A program made the position numbers and the translations under genes. A stretch of 64,000 bases of DNA from Meconema thalassinum (lineage: Eukaryota; Arthropoda; Insecta; Orthoptera; Tettigoniidae). Below, piece after piece: positions 1-11,086 of this stretch. Positions within the stretch are counted from its first letter, which is position 1; every line of letters begins with the position of its first letter. The stretch spans positions 184,888,813-184,952,812 of the forward strand of contig OX336397.1 in the NCBI GenBank assembly GCA_946902985.2. The letters are read 5' to 3'. Below the pieces are notes generated by a model. It was not told the DNA's origin and did not search any database. It saw nothing but the letters and a program-made list of their open reading frames with translations.

Positions 1-105
1 TCATAGTACATATATTTTTTAGTTTTATTTGTATTTTTAATAATTAACAAAATTTACCGCTAGAATATGCATCGGCAGACCAACTTCAGCAATGATCCTA
101 AAATC

Positions 106-201
106 GCCCCTTTATCAGTGAATGACATTTTATATTATACTATATTATATTATAGGCTATTGTAATATTACTGTTATTCTCCCCTTTATCAGTGAATAAT
201 A
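106..201 (+). repeat. Short direct repeat pair
   Basis: A ~20-bp segment containing CCCCTTTATCAGTGAAT occurs near 107-124 and again near 182-199, separated by AT-rich sequence. It flanks no recognisable gene and abuts the SINE that follows. It may be a remnant of duplication at an insertion site. Confidence 0.5.
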
Positions 202-206
202 ATGTA

Positions 207-388
207 AGGATGGAAGATTGTAGTTTAACATGACCGTTAATCTCGCGATCATGAGCCACGGGACCTCCTTTTAACGTGGAATCCGAACCACAGGCCATGG
301 CATTTCACTTCGAAAATCTCATATGCATTCATTGGGAATCGAACCTGGTCCGCATTGGCGAGAGGCAGACAGCTTGACCGCTGGCCCC
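207..388 (-). mobile_element. tRNA-derived SINE, family A (minus-strand copy)
   Basis: Read on the minus strand this matches the SINE at 35868-36060: a tRNA-like head with a B-box-like GGTTCGATTCCC near 335-350, then the shared body (CATGGCCTGTGG..., CACGTTAAAAGGAGG..., CGTGGCTCATGATCG...). Other partial copies are at 23405-23512 and 63125-63245. It is a non-coding Pol III-type retroposon; the family assignment rests on comparing the copies inside this window. Confidence 0.75.
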
Positions 389-454
389 TTTTGAATAATA
401 ATATATTATACTAATATTACGTTATATATATATATATATATACGGTATATATAT

Positions 455-665
455 TTGTCGTTTACCCTCCAGGTTGGTGGAAACCACGGACTAAGCGAGG
501 GAACTCACCACTACCGCCTCTACGGGCAGTGTCCTAGAGCTGGGAACATCGAATCGGAAGGGATACAACTGGTGAGGTGGGATTGGCAGCTAACCATGCT
601 GACCACTACGCTACGGAGGCGACCATCAGGAAATGTACAGAGGCATATTGAAGTCAAGTTTGCCG
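455..665 (-). mobile_element. tRNA-derived SINE-like element, family D
   Basis: The 600-645 end read on the minus strand resembles a tRNA 5' half (CCGTAGCGTAGTGGTCAGCATGG, A-box like), followed by a body with the motif TTCCCAGCTCTAGG. The plus-strand 71-codon frame through it has no coding signature. It is a single copy in the window, so the boundaries are approximate. Confidence 0.5.
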
Positions 666-1354
666 GATAGGCCTAAAACTATGTACCGGTAGGTAAATAT
701 CGTCTGGTCATCTTCCTAGCAGGTGGAAAGATGCAATTATTATCCGAGGAGACGTAACAGGCTTTAAGGAGGTGGGTTATAGCAGTGTTTTTCAAACTAC
801 TGACCCTAGGATAGATAATCTGATGTAACGGGTGATGTGGATGGGTATAAGTGATAGGCTATATGAAGACCAAAAATTAAAACAGGTAGGCTACAAACCA
901 AAACATCACTAAATCCACAAGTGTTGTTATATTGCATAAACTACATTTTAATACTAAATAGGCTATAGCTTTTAGTTATCTTAAATAAAACTTGATATGC
1001 ATGATTGCCTGTACAGTAACAGAAAATTAGACCTCAAGAGTGAAAAATACGGATGTTTTGTAACTTAAGTGCGAAACTCAGTTTTTCATTTCCTGAAAAG
1101 TTGAAAAAATGGATTTAGGTATTTCATTTATTGGGCCCTCCAATTATACAAGTTACCCTGTGCTAGTATTTATAAGTTGGTACGGATAAATACATCTTCG
1201 AATCTCATCCGTTCACTGTTGGACCTGAGAGATATATGTTGTGTTTAGTTTGAAGTGGGGTTTTTGTAAAATGAGGCGGAGGTATTGTCTTGTATTTTCT
1301 GAAACTGATTGTATCCATTTACTGCCAATTTCTTAGTTGGCCTACTTGTGGTGT
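666..1354. other. AT-rich sequence upstream of the zinc-finger gene
   Basis: I find no ORF, RNA gene or repeat pair here. It could contain the promoter or an untranslated first exon of the downstream zinc-finger gene, but no promoter element stands out. Confidence 0.4.
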
Positions 1355-1562
1355 GACTTGAGTTTACTTTTACGTTGATAGGTTTGTAGTGTAATACTCT
1401 GCCCCATCATATTGTGCTCATATTTGTGTAAAACCAGTTGGACGCGGCATTTCACTGACTTGAGTTTACTTTTACGTTGATAGGTTTGTGGTGTAATACT
1501 CCGCCCCATTATATTGTGCTCATATTTGTGTAAAACCAGTTTATAGGACGCGGCATTTCAGT
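1355..1562 (+). repeat. 102-bp tandem duplication
   Basis: Two adjacent copies (about 1355-1456 and 1457-1562) share GACTTGAGTTTACTTTTACG, then AATACTC(T/C)GCCCCAT and ATTGTGCTCATATTTGTG, and end in GACGCGGCATTTCA. The second copy has a small insertion (TATAG) before its end. The pair lies about 280 bp upstream of the presumed start codon of the zinc-finger gene, so it falls in the promoter or 5' UTR. Confidence 0.85.
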
Positions 1563-1842
1563 GGCTGGCACCAGTAATTCCTTATTCTATCGCAATGATA
1601 GATCTTAATATTTTACTCGATATTATACCCTAACTAAGTAATTATTATCATATAAATTCGTGCGCTAACCTCTTCTTCTCACTGTGCACCAGGAGGGTTA
1701 TATTCTCATTACTGTAGTCATATTTGAATTCTGAGGTCTGAAATGACCTCATTTGATAGTGGTAATGAGTTGGCTTACTGGTATAAGTATGGCATGTTAT
1801 AATCCTTAAGCGCACTTTGTGTGTTCTAGTTTGCTGGGCAGT

Positions 1843-1911
1843 ATGGAGCAACAACCACTCATTAAGAGTGAGCCGGAATTGCTGTCTCATACTGATGAAT
1901 TCCCTGATATT
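1843..1911 (+). CDS. Zinc-finger gene, coding exon 1
   Basis: The ATG at 1843 opens 23 codons (MEQQPLIKSEPELL...) and ends at a strong donor (ATT|GTAAGT). The short acidic opening with an I-K-S-E-P motif is typical of first coding exons of arthropod C2H2 genes, where a psi-K-x-E site can be SUMO-modified. The motif is visible; modification is inferred. A TTCTAG upstream at about 1823-1828 could be an acceptor, so a non-coding exon may lie upstream. It matches exon 2 in phase 0. Confidence 0.7.
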
Positions 1912-2115
1912 GTAAGTTGTATTTTTTGTGTATATCGTGTAACATAGCAATCTTAGTGATGTGCATGACAAGCAAGGTTTATTGACTTAATACTTGCTAC
2001 CAAATAGTAGGTTCACCAGGATATTTAAAATTTTATTTTTACACATAACTTGGTACAATTATTCTGTCTGCATGATTTAGGTTGGCTCATTCTGTACTTG
2101 TTTAATACTTTCTAG

Positions 2116-2214
2116 GAATCAATTGACCTGTTACCCTCCTATAAAATGAAGAATGAGTCTGGCGATTATTATGAAGACAAAAGCTTGACAGTCAAATCGG
2201 AACTTGAAATACAG
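2116..2214 (+). CDS. Zinc-finger gene, coding exon 2
   Basis: It is preceded by an acceptor (TACTTTCTAG, ends 2115) and followed by a weak but valid donor (CAG|GTGATC). The 99 bases are open in phase 0 and give 33 residues (ESIDLLPSYKMKNESG...), acidic, ending with a second psi-K-x-E motif (VKSELE). The 3' neighbour is the 21.4-kb intron holding the LINE and Penelope elements. Recognition rests on splice signals, phase and amino-acid character; the peptide has no named domain. Confidence 0.65.
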
Positions 2215-2465
2215 GTGATCTTAGGTTCTATATTTCCTCTCATTAAAATGTTTCTTATTTTAGCAGAGAGCAGTTGCTGATGTTATTGTAATCATAATGC
2301 GAGTTCCTGGGATCTATTGTATGTGAAGTCTACACCACACGCTGTGCTAACAGTAGCTAATTTACTGGTAATGCAGGTTCACTCTTCTGCCATGTTTGTC
2401 GGAGGATGAAACACAGTTTTAGTGATAACCTTTCACATCAAAACACATAGTGTATGTCTGGAAAG
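2215..2465 (+). other. Start of intron 2, unique-looking sequence
   Basis: This lies between the exon 2 donor and the 3' end of the minus-strand LINE. Nothing else is seen. Confidence 0.5.
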
Positions 2466-2494
2466 CTTTCTTCTTCTTTATGTGCCATCTCCTC

Positions 2495-2953
2495 TCAGGA
2501 GGGTGGCAACATCATAGAGGCTTTCGATGATGCAGCACGAAACAGCTCAATAGTGGGACAATTGAACCAAGTTTTCAGATTATCGATCCAAGAAATTCGT
2601 CTTCTTCCTGGTCCTCTTTTACCTTGTAGCTTCCTTTGAATGACCAGCTGCAGCAGATGATATTTCTCTCCTCTCATCACATGACCCAGATACTGCAGTT
2701 TTCTAATGTTGACAGTATTTAATATTTCCTTTCTCTTTCCCATCTGCCTCATCACCTCATCGTTGGTGACCTTTTCTTTCCAACTCAGCCTCAGTATCCT
2801 TCTGTACGTCCATAGCTCAAATGCCTCCGATATGTCCATTTCTCTTTTCTTTATGGTCCAGGTATTAACTCCATAGAACAAGGTGGAGGAGATATAACAT
2901 CTCAGAAGTCTAATTTTTAGATGTAAATTAAAGTCTCTGCTACAGATCACTCT
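2495..2953 (-). pseudogene. LINE ORF, C-terminal segment
   Basis: An open minus-strand frame encodes the region after the RT domain: RLLRCYISSTLFYGVNTWT, then FELWTYRRILRLSWKEKVT, the GHVMRG and KRGPGRRRISW blocks, and a stop after SMMLPPS. This is the standard C-terminus of RTE/BovB-like LINE proteins. It is cut off upstream by the Penelope insertion. The first codons upstream of RVIC in the extended frame come from the Penelope end, not from the LINE. Confidence 0.8.
2942..2953 (+). repeat. Target-site duplication, left (Penelope dimer)
   Basis: ACAGATCACTCT here is repeated exactly at 13309-13320. Removing one copy and the sequence between them restores the LINE reading frame, so this is the target duplication of the inserted block. 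Confidence 0.9.
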
Positions 2954-3655
2954 ATAGAATGCAAATACATTTGCCATTGAAAACAAATGTTTTTAAATAT
3001 CCGCATTGCTGTTAGAATTAAACGTTTAAATTATACGCCAAATCAATACGCAAACAAATATATATATTTTATATATTAGTACATGTTTCGACCCACAGTG
3101 GGGTCATCCTCAGCCTAAAAAGAAAATCAATTAAGAATTGAAACACTAAAATGGCATATGCGCCTTAAATCTAAATTAAAATGAAAAATTAATGATAATA
3201 ATTGTAATAAATAAAATATAGTAATAAAAATGGATATCCTTACAAAGTAGTATTAATTAAATAAATATAAGATTGGTCTTTTAACAATAATTTTTAAAAA
3301 GTAGTTAGAAATAAGAACTATTAACTGTGAGTGTAAGAATGTTAAGCTTTAATTTTTTTAAATCAAAATATACACAAAACAATTTAGAAAATCAATAAAA
3401 TAATTCAGCTCGGCGCTTGAGTTAAGTAAGTTGAATCCTCTTCAATACGGAGACTATTAACGATTTTTAAAAGGCGCCAACCCGTATTACGATGACATGA
3501 AATAACCTAACAGATAGGAAAATAAAACATGTCAGAAAAATGTATATAAATAAACGAAACATAATTAGCCAGCATATGAAACTGATAAAAATCTACTTTA
3601 AATGATTTATTATCACCTACCTCGTTGTATGGGATGGAGAAATTCGGAAATTCGT
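2954..3655 (-). repeat. PLE pseudo-LTR, 3' copy of the left unit
   Basis: It is the reverse complement of 7885-8580 and 12675-13308. It ends at the target duplication with ...TTGCATTCTAT, about 70 bp longer than the right-hand copy, which stops after GTATAATTTAAACTTTTA. It contains the hammerhead-like motif. Confidence 0.85.
3072..3120 (-). ncRNA. Hammerhead-ribozyme-like motif in PLE pseudo-LTR (left)
   Basis: On the minus strand: CUGAGGA (3113-3107), a U, a 5-bp stem GACCC/GGGUC with a six-base loop, then GAAAC (3089-3085), AU, GUA and CUAA. This matches the hammerhead order C-U-G-A-N-G-A, stem II, G-A-A-A, tiny stem III, N-U-H. Flanking UUAG/CUAA could form stem I. Two departures: an extra U after CUGAGGA and an unpaired G before it. 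PLE pseudo-LTR hammerheads are an established class; activity here is inferred. Confidence 0.45.
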
Positions 3656-5243
3656 ACAAGAATTTGAGTTGAAATGCCCAATATGGATATGTGGCGATTC
3701 TAATAAATGTCCAAAACGTTTAGAAGAGAAACCGGGATTCTTGAAATGGAATTACGGTATCAGAAGTTCCACTTTAAATTTGCCAAACAGTGTTAGGTTA
3801 TGTATATGCTGATTTAATGCAACCGTCTATGGAGAAAGAAATGAATAAGTATAGCAATCAGTCTTGATTAAAAGGAGGTATTAAATGTATTGGTTATACC
3901 ATTAAGTAATCTTACCGTGTTGAAAATTCTCCCGTAGTACCGTATGTACTGCATACATTAAGTATTTATCAAATCAATGAAGTATAGGTGGCATGTCATT
4001 ATTAGTAATCTAGGTGAATAAATATATGTCAACGAGCTTTAAGGTTTGGATGTATTCCATTCTTTAGGCTACCTAAGTGTAAAATATAGTTTCCAAGGAG
4101 ATATGGGAGTGAAGTTTAATAAAAGTGCCGTTGTAGCGTTGCTATGCATAAAATACCCGCTCATATATGCTTCATAGTTCGATATGTTATCATAAATATA
4201 TACTTTTGTCGTAAGTATTTAATTATAATAGGAAAATAGTATAGTATGTTATATCTTAAAAAGTATATTAATTTTCATTTGGCTCTTATCCTGATTTAAA
4301 TATATACACTTCATTGAGATGAACGTTTAGGTGTATTGCATCTCACAGGAAACCAAATGCAATGGGTAGTTTCAAAGAAGATATGAAGATGCAATTTAAC
4401 AAATTTGCCGTTGTAGCGTTGCTATGTATATGACCGAATCAACCTACCAAATATCAAATAGGTCACCAATAATGTGTATTAAATCCTTGTTTTAACTATT
4501 ATTAGATGAATACCAGGAATTAATATATTCTAATGCTGCAATTGTCGAAGGGTAGGATTAGATTTACCCCTATGTTAAGCTAAGTGTCTGTTTTTAAGTG
4601 TAATCTATTTCTTTTTTAATGAAATATATTGACAATTTAAGAAGCAAATGTGGGAAACGAAGGTAAGGTGATGCCGCTGATATTTCATTGAGGAATATAA
4701 CAATATTTGTTATTGTGGAAATGTTATTATGTTCTTTACATTAATATGATTGTAAGTTCAATCTGTTAAGTTACTAAATATCGGGTGTATAAATAAGGAG
4801 TTAAATATCAAACATGATAAACAGTCCGAAAATCTATTTAAAATGAGGTCATGGCAAATAAATCACATATATAAATAAATCATAAATGCGCCACATTGTG
4901 AAATACTTGGGCATCTCATGAAAATCCACGGAATTGTGCAAAAAAGGGGGACACTTCAATGAGCTGAAATGAAACATGTGTATATGATCTTTGTGTAAGC
5001 CTAAGTGATTTGGTATTACATTTCAACATATGAAAATTATACTGAGACAAAAATACAGACTTGCTAAGACTCCTAAGATTGAGAAAATATAAGTGAATGT
5101 AGTGTAAACGTATTTGAATGCTTAATGTTTGTCTTGTATATATTTCTTTAATAATAAGATTTGCTGTGACTAGTTCATATAAATCTATGAAAAATGTTGA
5201 TATTGGTAATATTGTATCTTTAATTGTCAGTTAATTCTGTTCT
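3656..5243 (-). other. Left PLE unit, long 3' non-coding region
   Basis: This is the reverse complement of 11087-12674. There is no coding signal. It contains two related blocks about 280 bp apart, each with GCCGTTGTAGCGTTGCTATG (near 4126 and 4407), i.e. an old internal duplication shared with the right arm. Confidence 0.75.
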
Positions 5244-7689
5244 TTAAATTGGATTGATGTTAAGAATGGTGATGAAAAATTGTATAAAATATGATTGATG
5301 GTTGTTAATGATGTTTATGGAGGTAGGATTGTTTGTTTCTTGTTTTTTTATATGGTTCAAGATTGTGATGAACAAGGGGTTACTTTCGTTATTTATTTCA
5401 TTTATGTTGAGGTCTGGGTATAATTTTTGGTTGATGTATATTTCTATTTTTTCAAGGATGTTTTATAGTTTGCCTTTGTCGGATAAATGTAAAATTGTTA
5501 AGTCTGTGTTAATAGATGTAAAAGCATGGTTCATATTATTTATGTGTTCTCCCATACTTGAATATTTCTTATATCTGACAGCATTAATGTGTTCATTGTA
5601 ACGTTTATTAAAAGTTCTCCCAGTTTGGCCAATATATGTGAGTTTGCAAGTGTTACATTCAAGTTTATATACTCCTGATTTATTGAACATGTTTTCTGTA
5701 TTTATTTTGTTGTGATTGTAAATTATTTTGGATGTAGTATTATGTGTTTTAAATGCAATTTTACAATTTTTCTTTTTAAATATATTTGTTATACTGTAAA
5801 TTTTATTGTTGGTGTATGTGAATGTTAGCAATGTCTTATTTACATCTTCATTATTTAGTGTTGAAGTTATTTTATTCTTAATCGTTTTTAAGATATTATT
5901 AACGAATAGTTTATTGTATCCATTAAGTTCAGCAATGGTATAAATTGTGTGTATTTCTTGTATGTATTTCTCTGATTTCATGGGTGTATTTAATGCCCTT
6001 GTAATAAGACTATAGAATGTTGATATTTTATGAGATCCTGGGTGCACAGAATCATTTCGTATGATATTAGAAGTCATCGTAGGTTTACGGATTATGCTGT
6101 ATGTGAAACGGTTATTTTCCCGTGTAATTGATATGTCCAGATAGTTCAAGGTTTTATTATTTTCAGATTCTAAAGTGAACTTAATGTTTGGGTCTAAAGA
6201 ATTCATATGAGTGAGAAAAGTATCGATATTAATGATATATTTATTAATAACGATAAATATATACATATCTTCCCCAAATTTCAAGACCAGGAAATCTATT
6301 GATAATGAAATGATGTTCTAAATAGTCGATGTAAATATTGGCTAAAATCCCTGAAGCTGGGGAACCCATGCCTAAACCATCTATTTGTTGATATATAGAT
6401 CCATTAAACGTGAAGTAGTTGTTATTTAAGATAAATGTTAGAATTGAAATGAATTCTTCAATCTCAACTATACTTAAACCACTGTTTTGTGTTTAATTGT
6501 CCTTTATTATTTTGATATTAGCTTTTATGGGTATGTTGGTGTACATATTTGTGATGTCAAGGGAATGCATAGTGGTTTTGCTATTAAGTGAGAAGTCTTT
6601 TGTTTTTATAATGAAATCTTGGGAATGAATGTAAGAAGTATTCGCTTTGAATTGGTAATGGAATTTTAGAAACTTCTGTATGTATTTTGCCATTTTGTAA
6701 GTTGGACTATATTTATTATTCACTATTGGTCGAATGGGTATATTTGTTTTGTGTATTTTTGGTAATGCTCTCAATGTGGGTAATTTCGGATTCATTTGAT
6801 ATAAACATTGTTTGTCTTTGTCATCAAATAGGGAAATTGTGTTGTTAATTAATTGTTTTAAATTTCTTTGCATTTTCGTAATTAGATCTTTTTTGATAAT
6901 TATGAAAGATTTATCCTGTAAGAATTGTTCAGTTTTTTGTATGTAAGATTGTTCCTCTAAAATTACTGTTATATTTCCCTTATCCGCTTTTGTGACAATT
7001 AATTTGTCATTTTTAATTTTATCGTTGATATCTTTTATTATTGGTATATGGCTCATGTTGACCTTTTCTTGTTTAATTATTTTATCAAGTTGTTTTTTAG
7101 CTTCATGTCGTAATGAATCTTGATCATCTGGAAATTTGCTGATTGCAAGTTCGATTTCCGCTATTGTTTGTTTTAAATTAATAGTGTTGGTTAATTTTGG
7201 CCAATTGTGTTTTGGACCCTTTTCTAATAAGCTCAATTCATCCTTGGAGAAAACTGTTGATGATAGGTTCATGATGGGGGGCTGAAAATTATTGCTATTA
7301 GGTGGATTAAAATAGTTTTGTTGTTGTTGTGGTTTGTGTCGCTTTTGTTCTTGTAAAGAATTTAATTTCTTTGAAATGGTATTCTCTTTTTTAACAATAG
7401 CGATATTAAGTCTGTATTCAAGTTTTTCCTGAAAAAGGTTCCATTCCAGTCGTGAAATGTTCTTAACCAAGTATAAATGGAGATCATAGCATTGATCAGA
7501 TAAATGTTGTCTTCTCATATATAGGTATTTAAGTTCGTTTTGAAGCCAACATTTATTCACTTTGTTTTGTGTATATCTTATGTGATGATTTAATTTTCCT
7601 TTCATTTGTATTGAATTTAAGTATTTAGGTATGAGATGTAACGTTAAACATTGCTTAATTAAATAAATATCTCTTAATAAAGTAGACAT
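5244..7689 (-). pseudogene. PLE reverse transcriptase/GIY-YIG protein, left arm (broken)
   Basis: The first part (7689-6493, 398 codons) holds the N-terminal region with a poly-Q stretch, then the thumb/finger region (KLPTLRALPKIHKTNIPIRP, a PLE signature) and RT motif A (LDITNMYTNIP). A TTA-to-TAA stop ends it near 6496. Motif B (DGLGMGSPASG) follows near 6360. At about 6261 the frame jumps exactly where RYVDDIF is expected and the two aspartates are absent. The second part (6284-5463) encodes the GIY-YIG nuclease: GVYKLECNTC...YIGQTGR...RYNEH. Another TTA-to-TAA change stops it at 5463; homology continues to about 5244. Both catalytic function and frame are lost. Confidence 0.85.
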
Positions 7690-7745
7690 TTTAATTCTTA
7701 ATTGACTGAATCTATTAAGTGTTTTATAAGCCTGGCTCCTTCATA

Positions 7746-7883
7746 TTATGCAAATACATTTGCCATTGAAAACAAATGTTTTTCAATATCCGTATTGATG
7801 TTAGAATTAAACATTTAAATTATACGCCAAATCAATACATAAACAAATATATATATATATTTTATATATTAGTACATGTTTCG
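7746..7883 (-). repeat. Partial PLE pseudo-LTR at the head-to-head centre
   Basis: The left unit begins (minus strand) at CGAAACATGTACTAA, i.e. inside the hammerhead-like motif just after stem II, and runs through the distal pseudo-LTR into the coding region. At 7883/7885 it abuts the full pseudo-LTR of the right unit, with one extra C between them. Confidence 0.8.
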
Positions 7884-7884
7884 C

Positions 7885-8580
7885 CGAATTTCCGAATTTC
7901 TCCATCCCATACAACGAGGTAGGTGATAATAAATCATTTTAAGTAGATTTTTATCAGTTTCATATGCTGGCTAATTATGTTTCGTTTATTTATATACATT
8001 TTTCTGACATGTTTTATTTTCCTATCTGTTAGGTTATTTCATGTCATCGTTATACTGGTTGGCACCTTTTAAAAATCGTTAATAGTCTCCGTATTGAAGA
8101 GGATTCAACTTAACTCAAGCGCCGAGCTGAATTATTTTATTGATTTTCTAAATTGTTTTGTGTATATTTTGATTTAAAAAAATTAAAGCTTAACATTCTT
8201 ACACTCACCGTTAATAGTTCTTATTTCTAACTACTTTTTTAAAATTATTGTTAAGAGACCAAACTTATATTTATTTAATTAATACTACTTTGTAAGGATA
8301 TCCATTTTTATTACTATATTTTATTTATTACAATTATTATAATTAATTTTTCATTTTAATTTAGATTTAAGGCGCATATGCCATTTTAGTTTTTCAATTC
8401 TTAATTGATTTTCTTTTTAGGCTGAGGATGACCCCACTGTGGGTCGAAACATTTACTAATATATAAAATATATATATTTGTTTATATATTGATTTGGCGT
8501 ATAATTTAAACGTTTAATTCTAACATCAATACGGATATTTAAAAACATTTGTTTTCAATGGCAAATGTATTTGCATTCTA
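7885..8580 (+). repeat. PLE pseudo-LTR, 5' copy of the right unit
   Basis: It begins CGAATTTCCGAATTTCTCC and repeats directly at 12675-13308. It contains the second hammerhead-like motif and ends around TTTGCATTCTAT, overlapping the start of the PLE ORF. Confidence 0.85.
8415..8462 (+). ncRNA. Hammerhead-ribozyme-like motif in PLE pseudo-LTR (centre)
   Basis: CTGAGGA at 8422-8428, stem GACCC/GGGTC, GAAAC at 8446-8450. The base before the expected cleavage triplet differs from the other two copies (ATTTAC instead of ATGTAC), which should break the minimal stem III. This copy is probably weaker or dead. Confidence 0.35.
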
Positions 8581-11086
8581 TGAAGGAGCCAGCCAGGCTG
8601 ATAAAACACTTAATAGATTCAGTCAATTAAGAATTAAAATTTCTACTTTATTAAGAGATATTTATTTCATTAAGCAATGTTTAACGTTACATCTCATACC
8701 TAAACACTTAAATTCAGTACAAATGAAAGGAAAATTAAATCATCACATAAGATATACACAAAACAAAGTGAATAAATGTTGGCTTCAAAACGAACTTAAA
8801 TACCTATATATGAAAAAACAACATTTATCTGATCAATGCTATGATCTCCATTTATACTTGGTTAAGAACATTTCACGACTGGAATGGAACCTTTTTCAGG
8901 AAAAACTTGAATACAGACTTAATATCGCTATTGTTAAAAAAGAGAATACCATTTCAAAGTAATTAAATTCTTTACAAGAACAAAAGCGACACAAACCACA
9001 ACAACAACAAAACTATTTTAATCCACCTAATAGCAATAATTTCCAGCCCCCCATCATGAACCTATCATCAACAGTTTTCTCCAAAGATGAATTGAGCTTA
9101 TTAGAAAAGGGTCCAAAACACAATTGGCCAAAATTAACCAACACTATTAATTTAAAACAAACAATAGCGGAAATCGAACTTGCAATCAGCAAATTCCTAG
9201 ATGATCAAGATTCATTACGACATGAAGCTAAAAAACAACTTGATAAAATAATTAAACAAGAAAAGGTCAACATGAGCCATATACCAATAATAAAAGATAT
9301 CAACGATAAAATTAAAAATGACAAGTTAATTGTCACAAAAGCGGATAAGGGAAATATAACAGTAATTTTAGAGGAACATTCTTACATACAAAAAACTGAA
9401 CAATTCTTACAGGATAAATCTTTCATAATTATCAAAAAAGATCCAATTTCGAAAATGCAAAGAAATTTAAAACAATTAATTAACAACACAATTTTCCTAT
9501 TTGATGACAAAGACAAACAATGTTTATATCAAATGAATCCGAAATTACCCACATTGAGAGGATTACCAAAAATCCACAAAACAAATATACCCATTCGACC
9601 AATAGTCAATAATATATATAGTCCAACTTACAAATTGGCAAAATACATACAGAAGTTTCTAAAATTCCATTACCAATTCAAAGCGAATACTCCTTACATT
9701 AATTCCCAAGATTTCATTATAAAAACAAAAGACTTCTCACTTAATAGCAAAACACTATGCATTCCCTTGACATCTCAAATATGTACACCAACATACCCAT
9801 AAAAGCAAATATCAAAATAATAATAAAGGATAATTTAACACAAAACAGTGGTTTAAGTATTGTTGAGATTGATGAATTCATTTCAATTCTAACAATTATC
9901 TTAAATAACAACTACTTCACGTTTAATGGATCTATACATCAACAAATAGATGGTTTAGGCATGGGTTCCCCAGCTTCAGGGATTTTAGCCAATATTTACA
10001 TCGACTATTTAGAACACCATTTCATTATCAATAAATTTCCTGGTCTTGAAATTTGGGGAAGATATGTATATATTTATCGTTATTAATAAAGATATCATTA
10101 ATATCGATACTTTTCTCACTCATATGAATTCTTTAGACCCAAACATTAAGTTCACTTTAGAATCTGAAAATAATAAAACCTTGAACTATCTGGACATATC
10201 AATTACACGGGAAAATAACCGTTTCACATACAGCATAATCCGTAAACCTACGATGACTTCTAATATCATACGAAATGATTCTGTGCACCCAGGATCTCAT
10301 AAAAAATCAACATTCTATAGTCTTATTACAAGGGCATTAAATACACCCATGAAATCAGAGAAATACATACAAGAAATACACACAATTTATACCATTGCTG
10401 AACTTAATGGATACAATAAACTATTCTTTAATAATATCTTAAAACAGATTAAGAATAAAATAATTTCAAAACTAAATAATGAAGATGTAAATAAGACATT
10501 GCTAACATTCACATACACCAACAATAAAATTTACAGTATAACAAATATATTTAAAAAGAAAAATTGTAAAATTGCATTTAAAACACATAATACTACATCC
10601 CAAATAATTTACAATCACAACAAAATAAATACAGAAAACATGTTCAATAAATCAGGAGTATATAAACTTGAATGTAACACTTGCAAACTCACATATATTG
10701 GTCAAACTGGGAGAACTTTTAATAAACGTTACAATGAACACGTTAATGCTGTCAGATATAAGAAATATTCAAGTATGGGAAAACACATAAATAATATGAA
10801 CCATGCTTTTACATCTATTAACACAGACTTAACAATTTTACATTTATCCGACAAAGCCAAACTATTAAACATCCTTGAAAAAATAGAAATATACATCAAC
10901 CAAAAATTATACCCAGACCTCAACATAAATGAAATAAATAACGAAAGTAACCCCTTGTTCATCACAATCTTGAACCATATAAAAAAACAAGAAACAAACA
11001 ATCCTACCTCCATAAACATCTTTAACAACCATAAATCATATTTTATACAATTTTTCATCACCATTCTTAACATCAATCCAATTTAA
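8558..11086 (+). pseudogene. PLE reverse transcriptase/GIY-YIG protein, right arm (broken)
   Basis: The ATG at 8558 starts MANVFAFYEGASQADKT. Reading is broken by an AAA-to-TAA nonsense change at 8960, a one-base deletion near 9749 (C run in AGCAAAAC), and a 5-bp loss at about 10068 that removes the YVDD aspartates and shifts frame. Recognisable parts in order: KLPTLRGLPKIHKTNIPIRP near 9541-9600, RT motif A (LDISNMYTNIP, 9763-9795), motif B (DGLGMGSPASG, 9948-9980), and the GIY-YIG domain near residues 204-235 of the last frame (GVY, YIGQTGR, RYNEH; 10654-10742), followed by an open tail to 11086. A family-typical PLE protein of ~840 codons, inactive here. Confidence 0.88.

Noticed and set aside
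5302..5601. Plus-strand frame MLMMFMEVGLF..., hydrophobic, like a membrane protein
   Set aside because: It is antisense to the GIY-YIG region of the left PLE arm, and the same shadow appears at 10729-11076 opposite the right arm.
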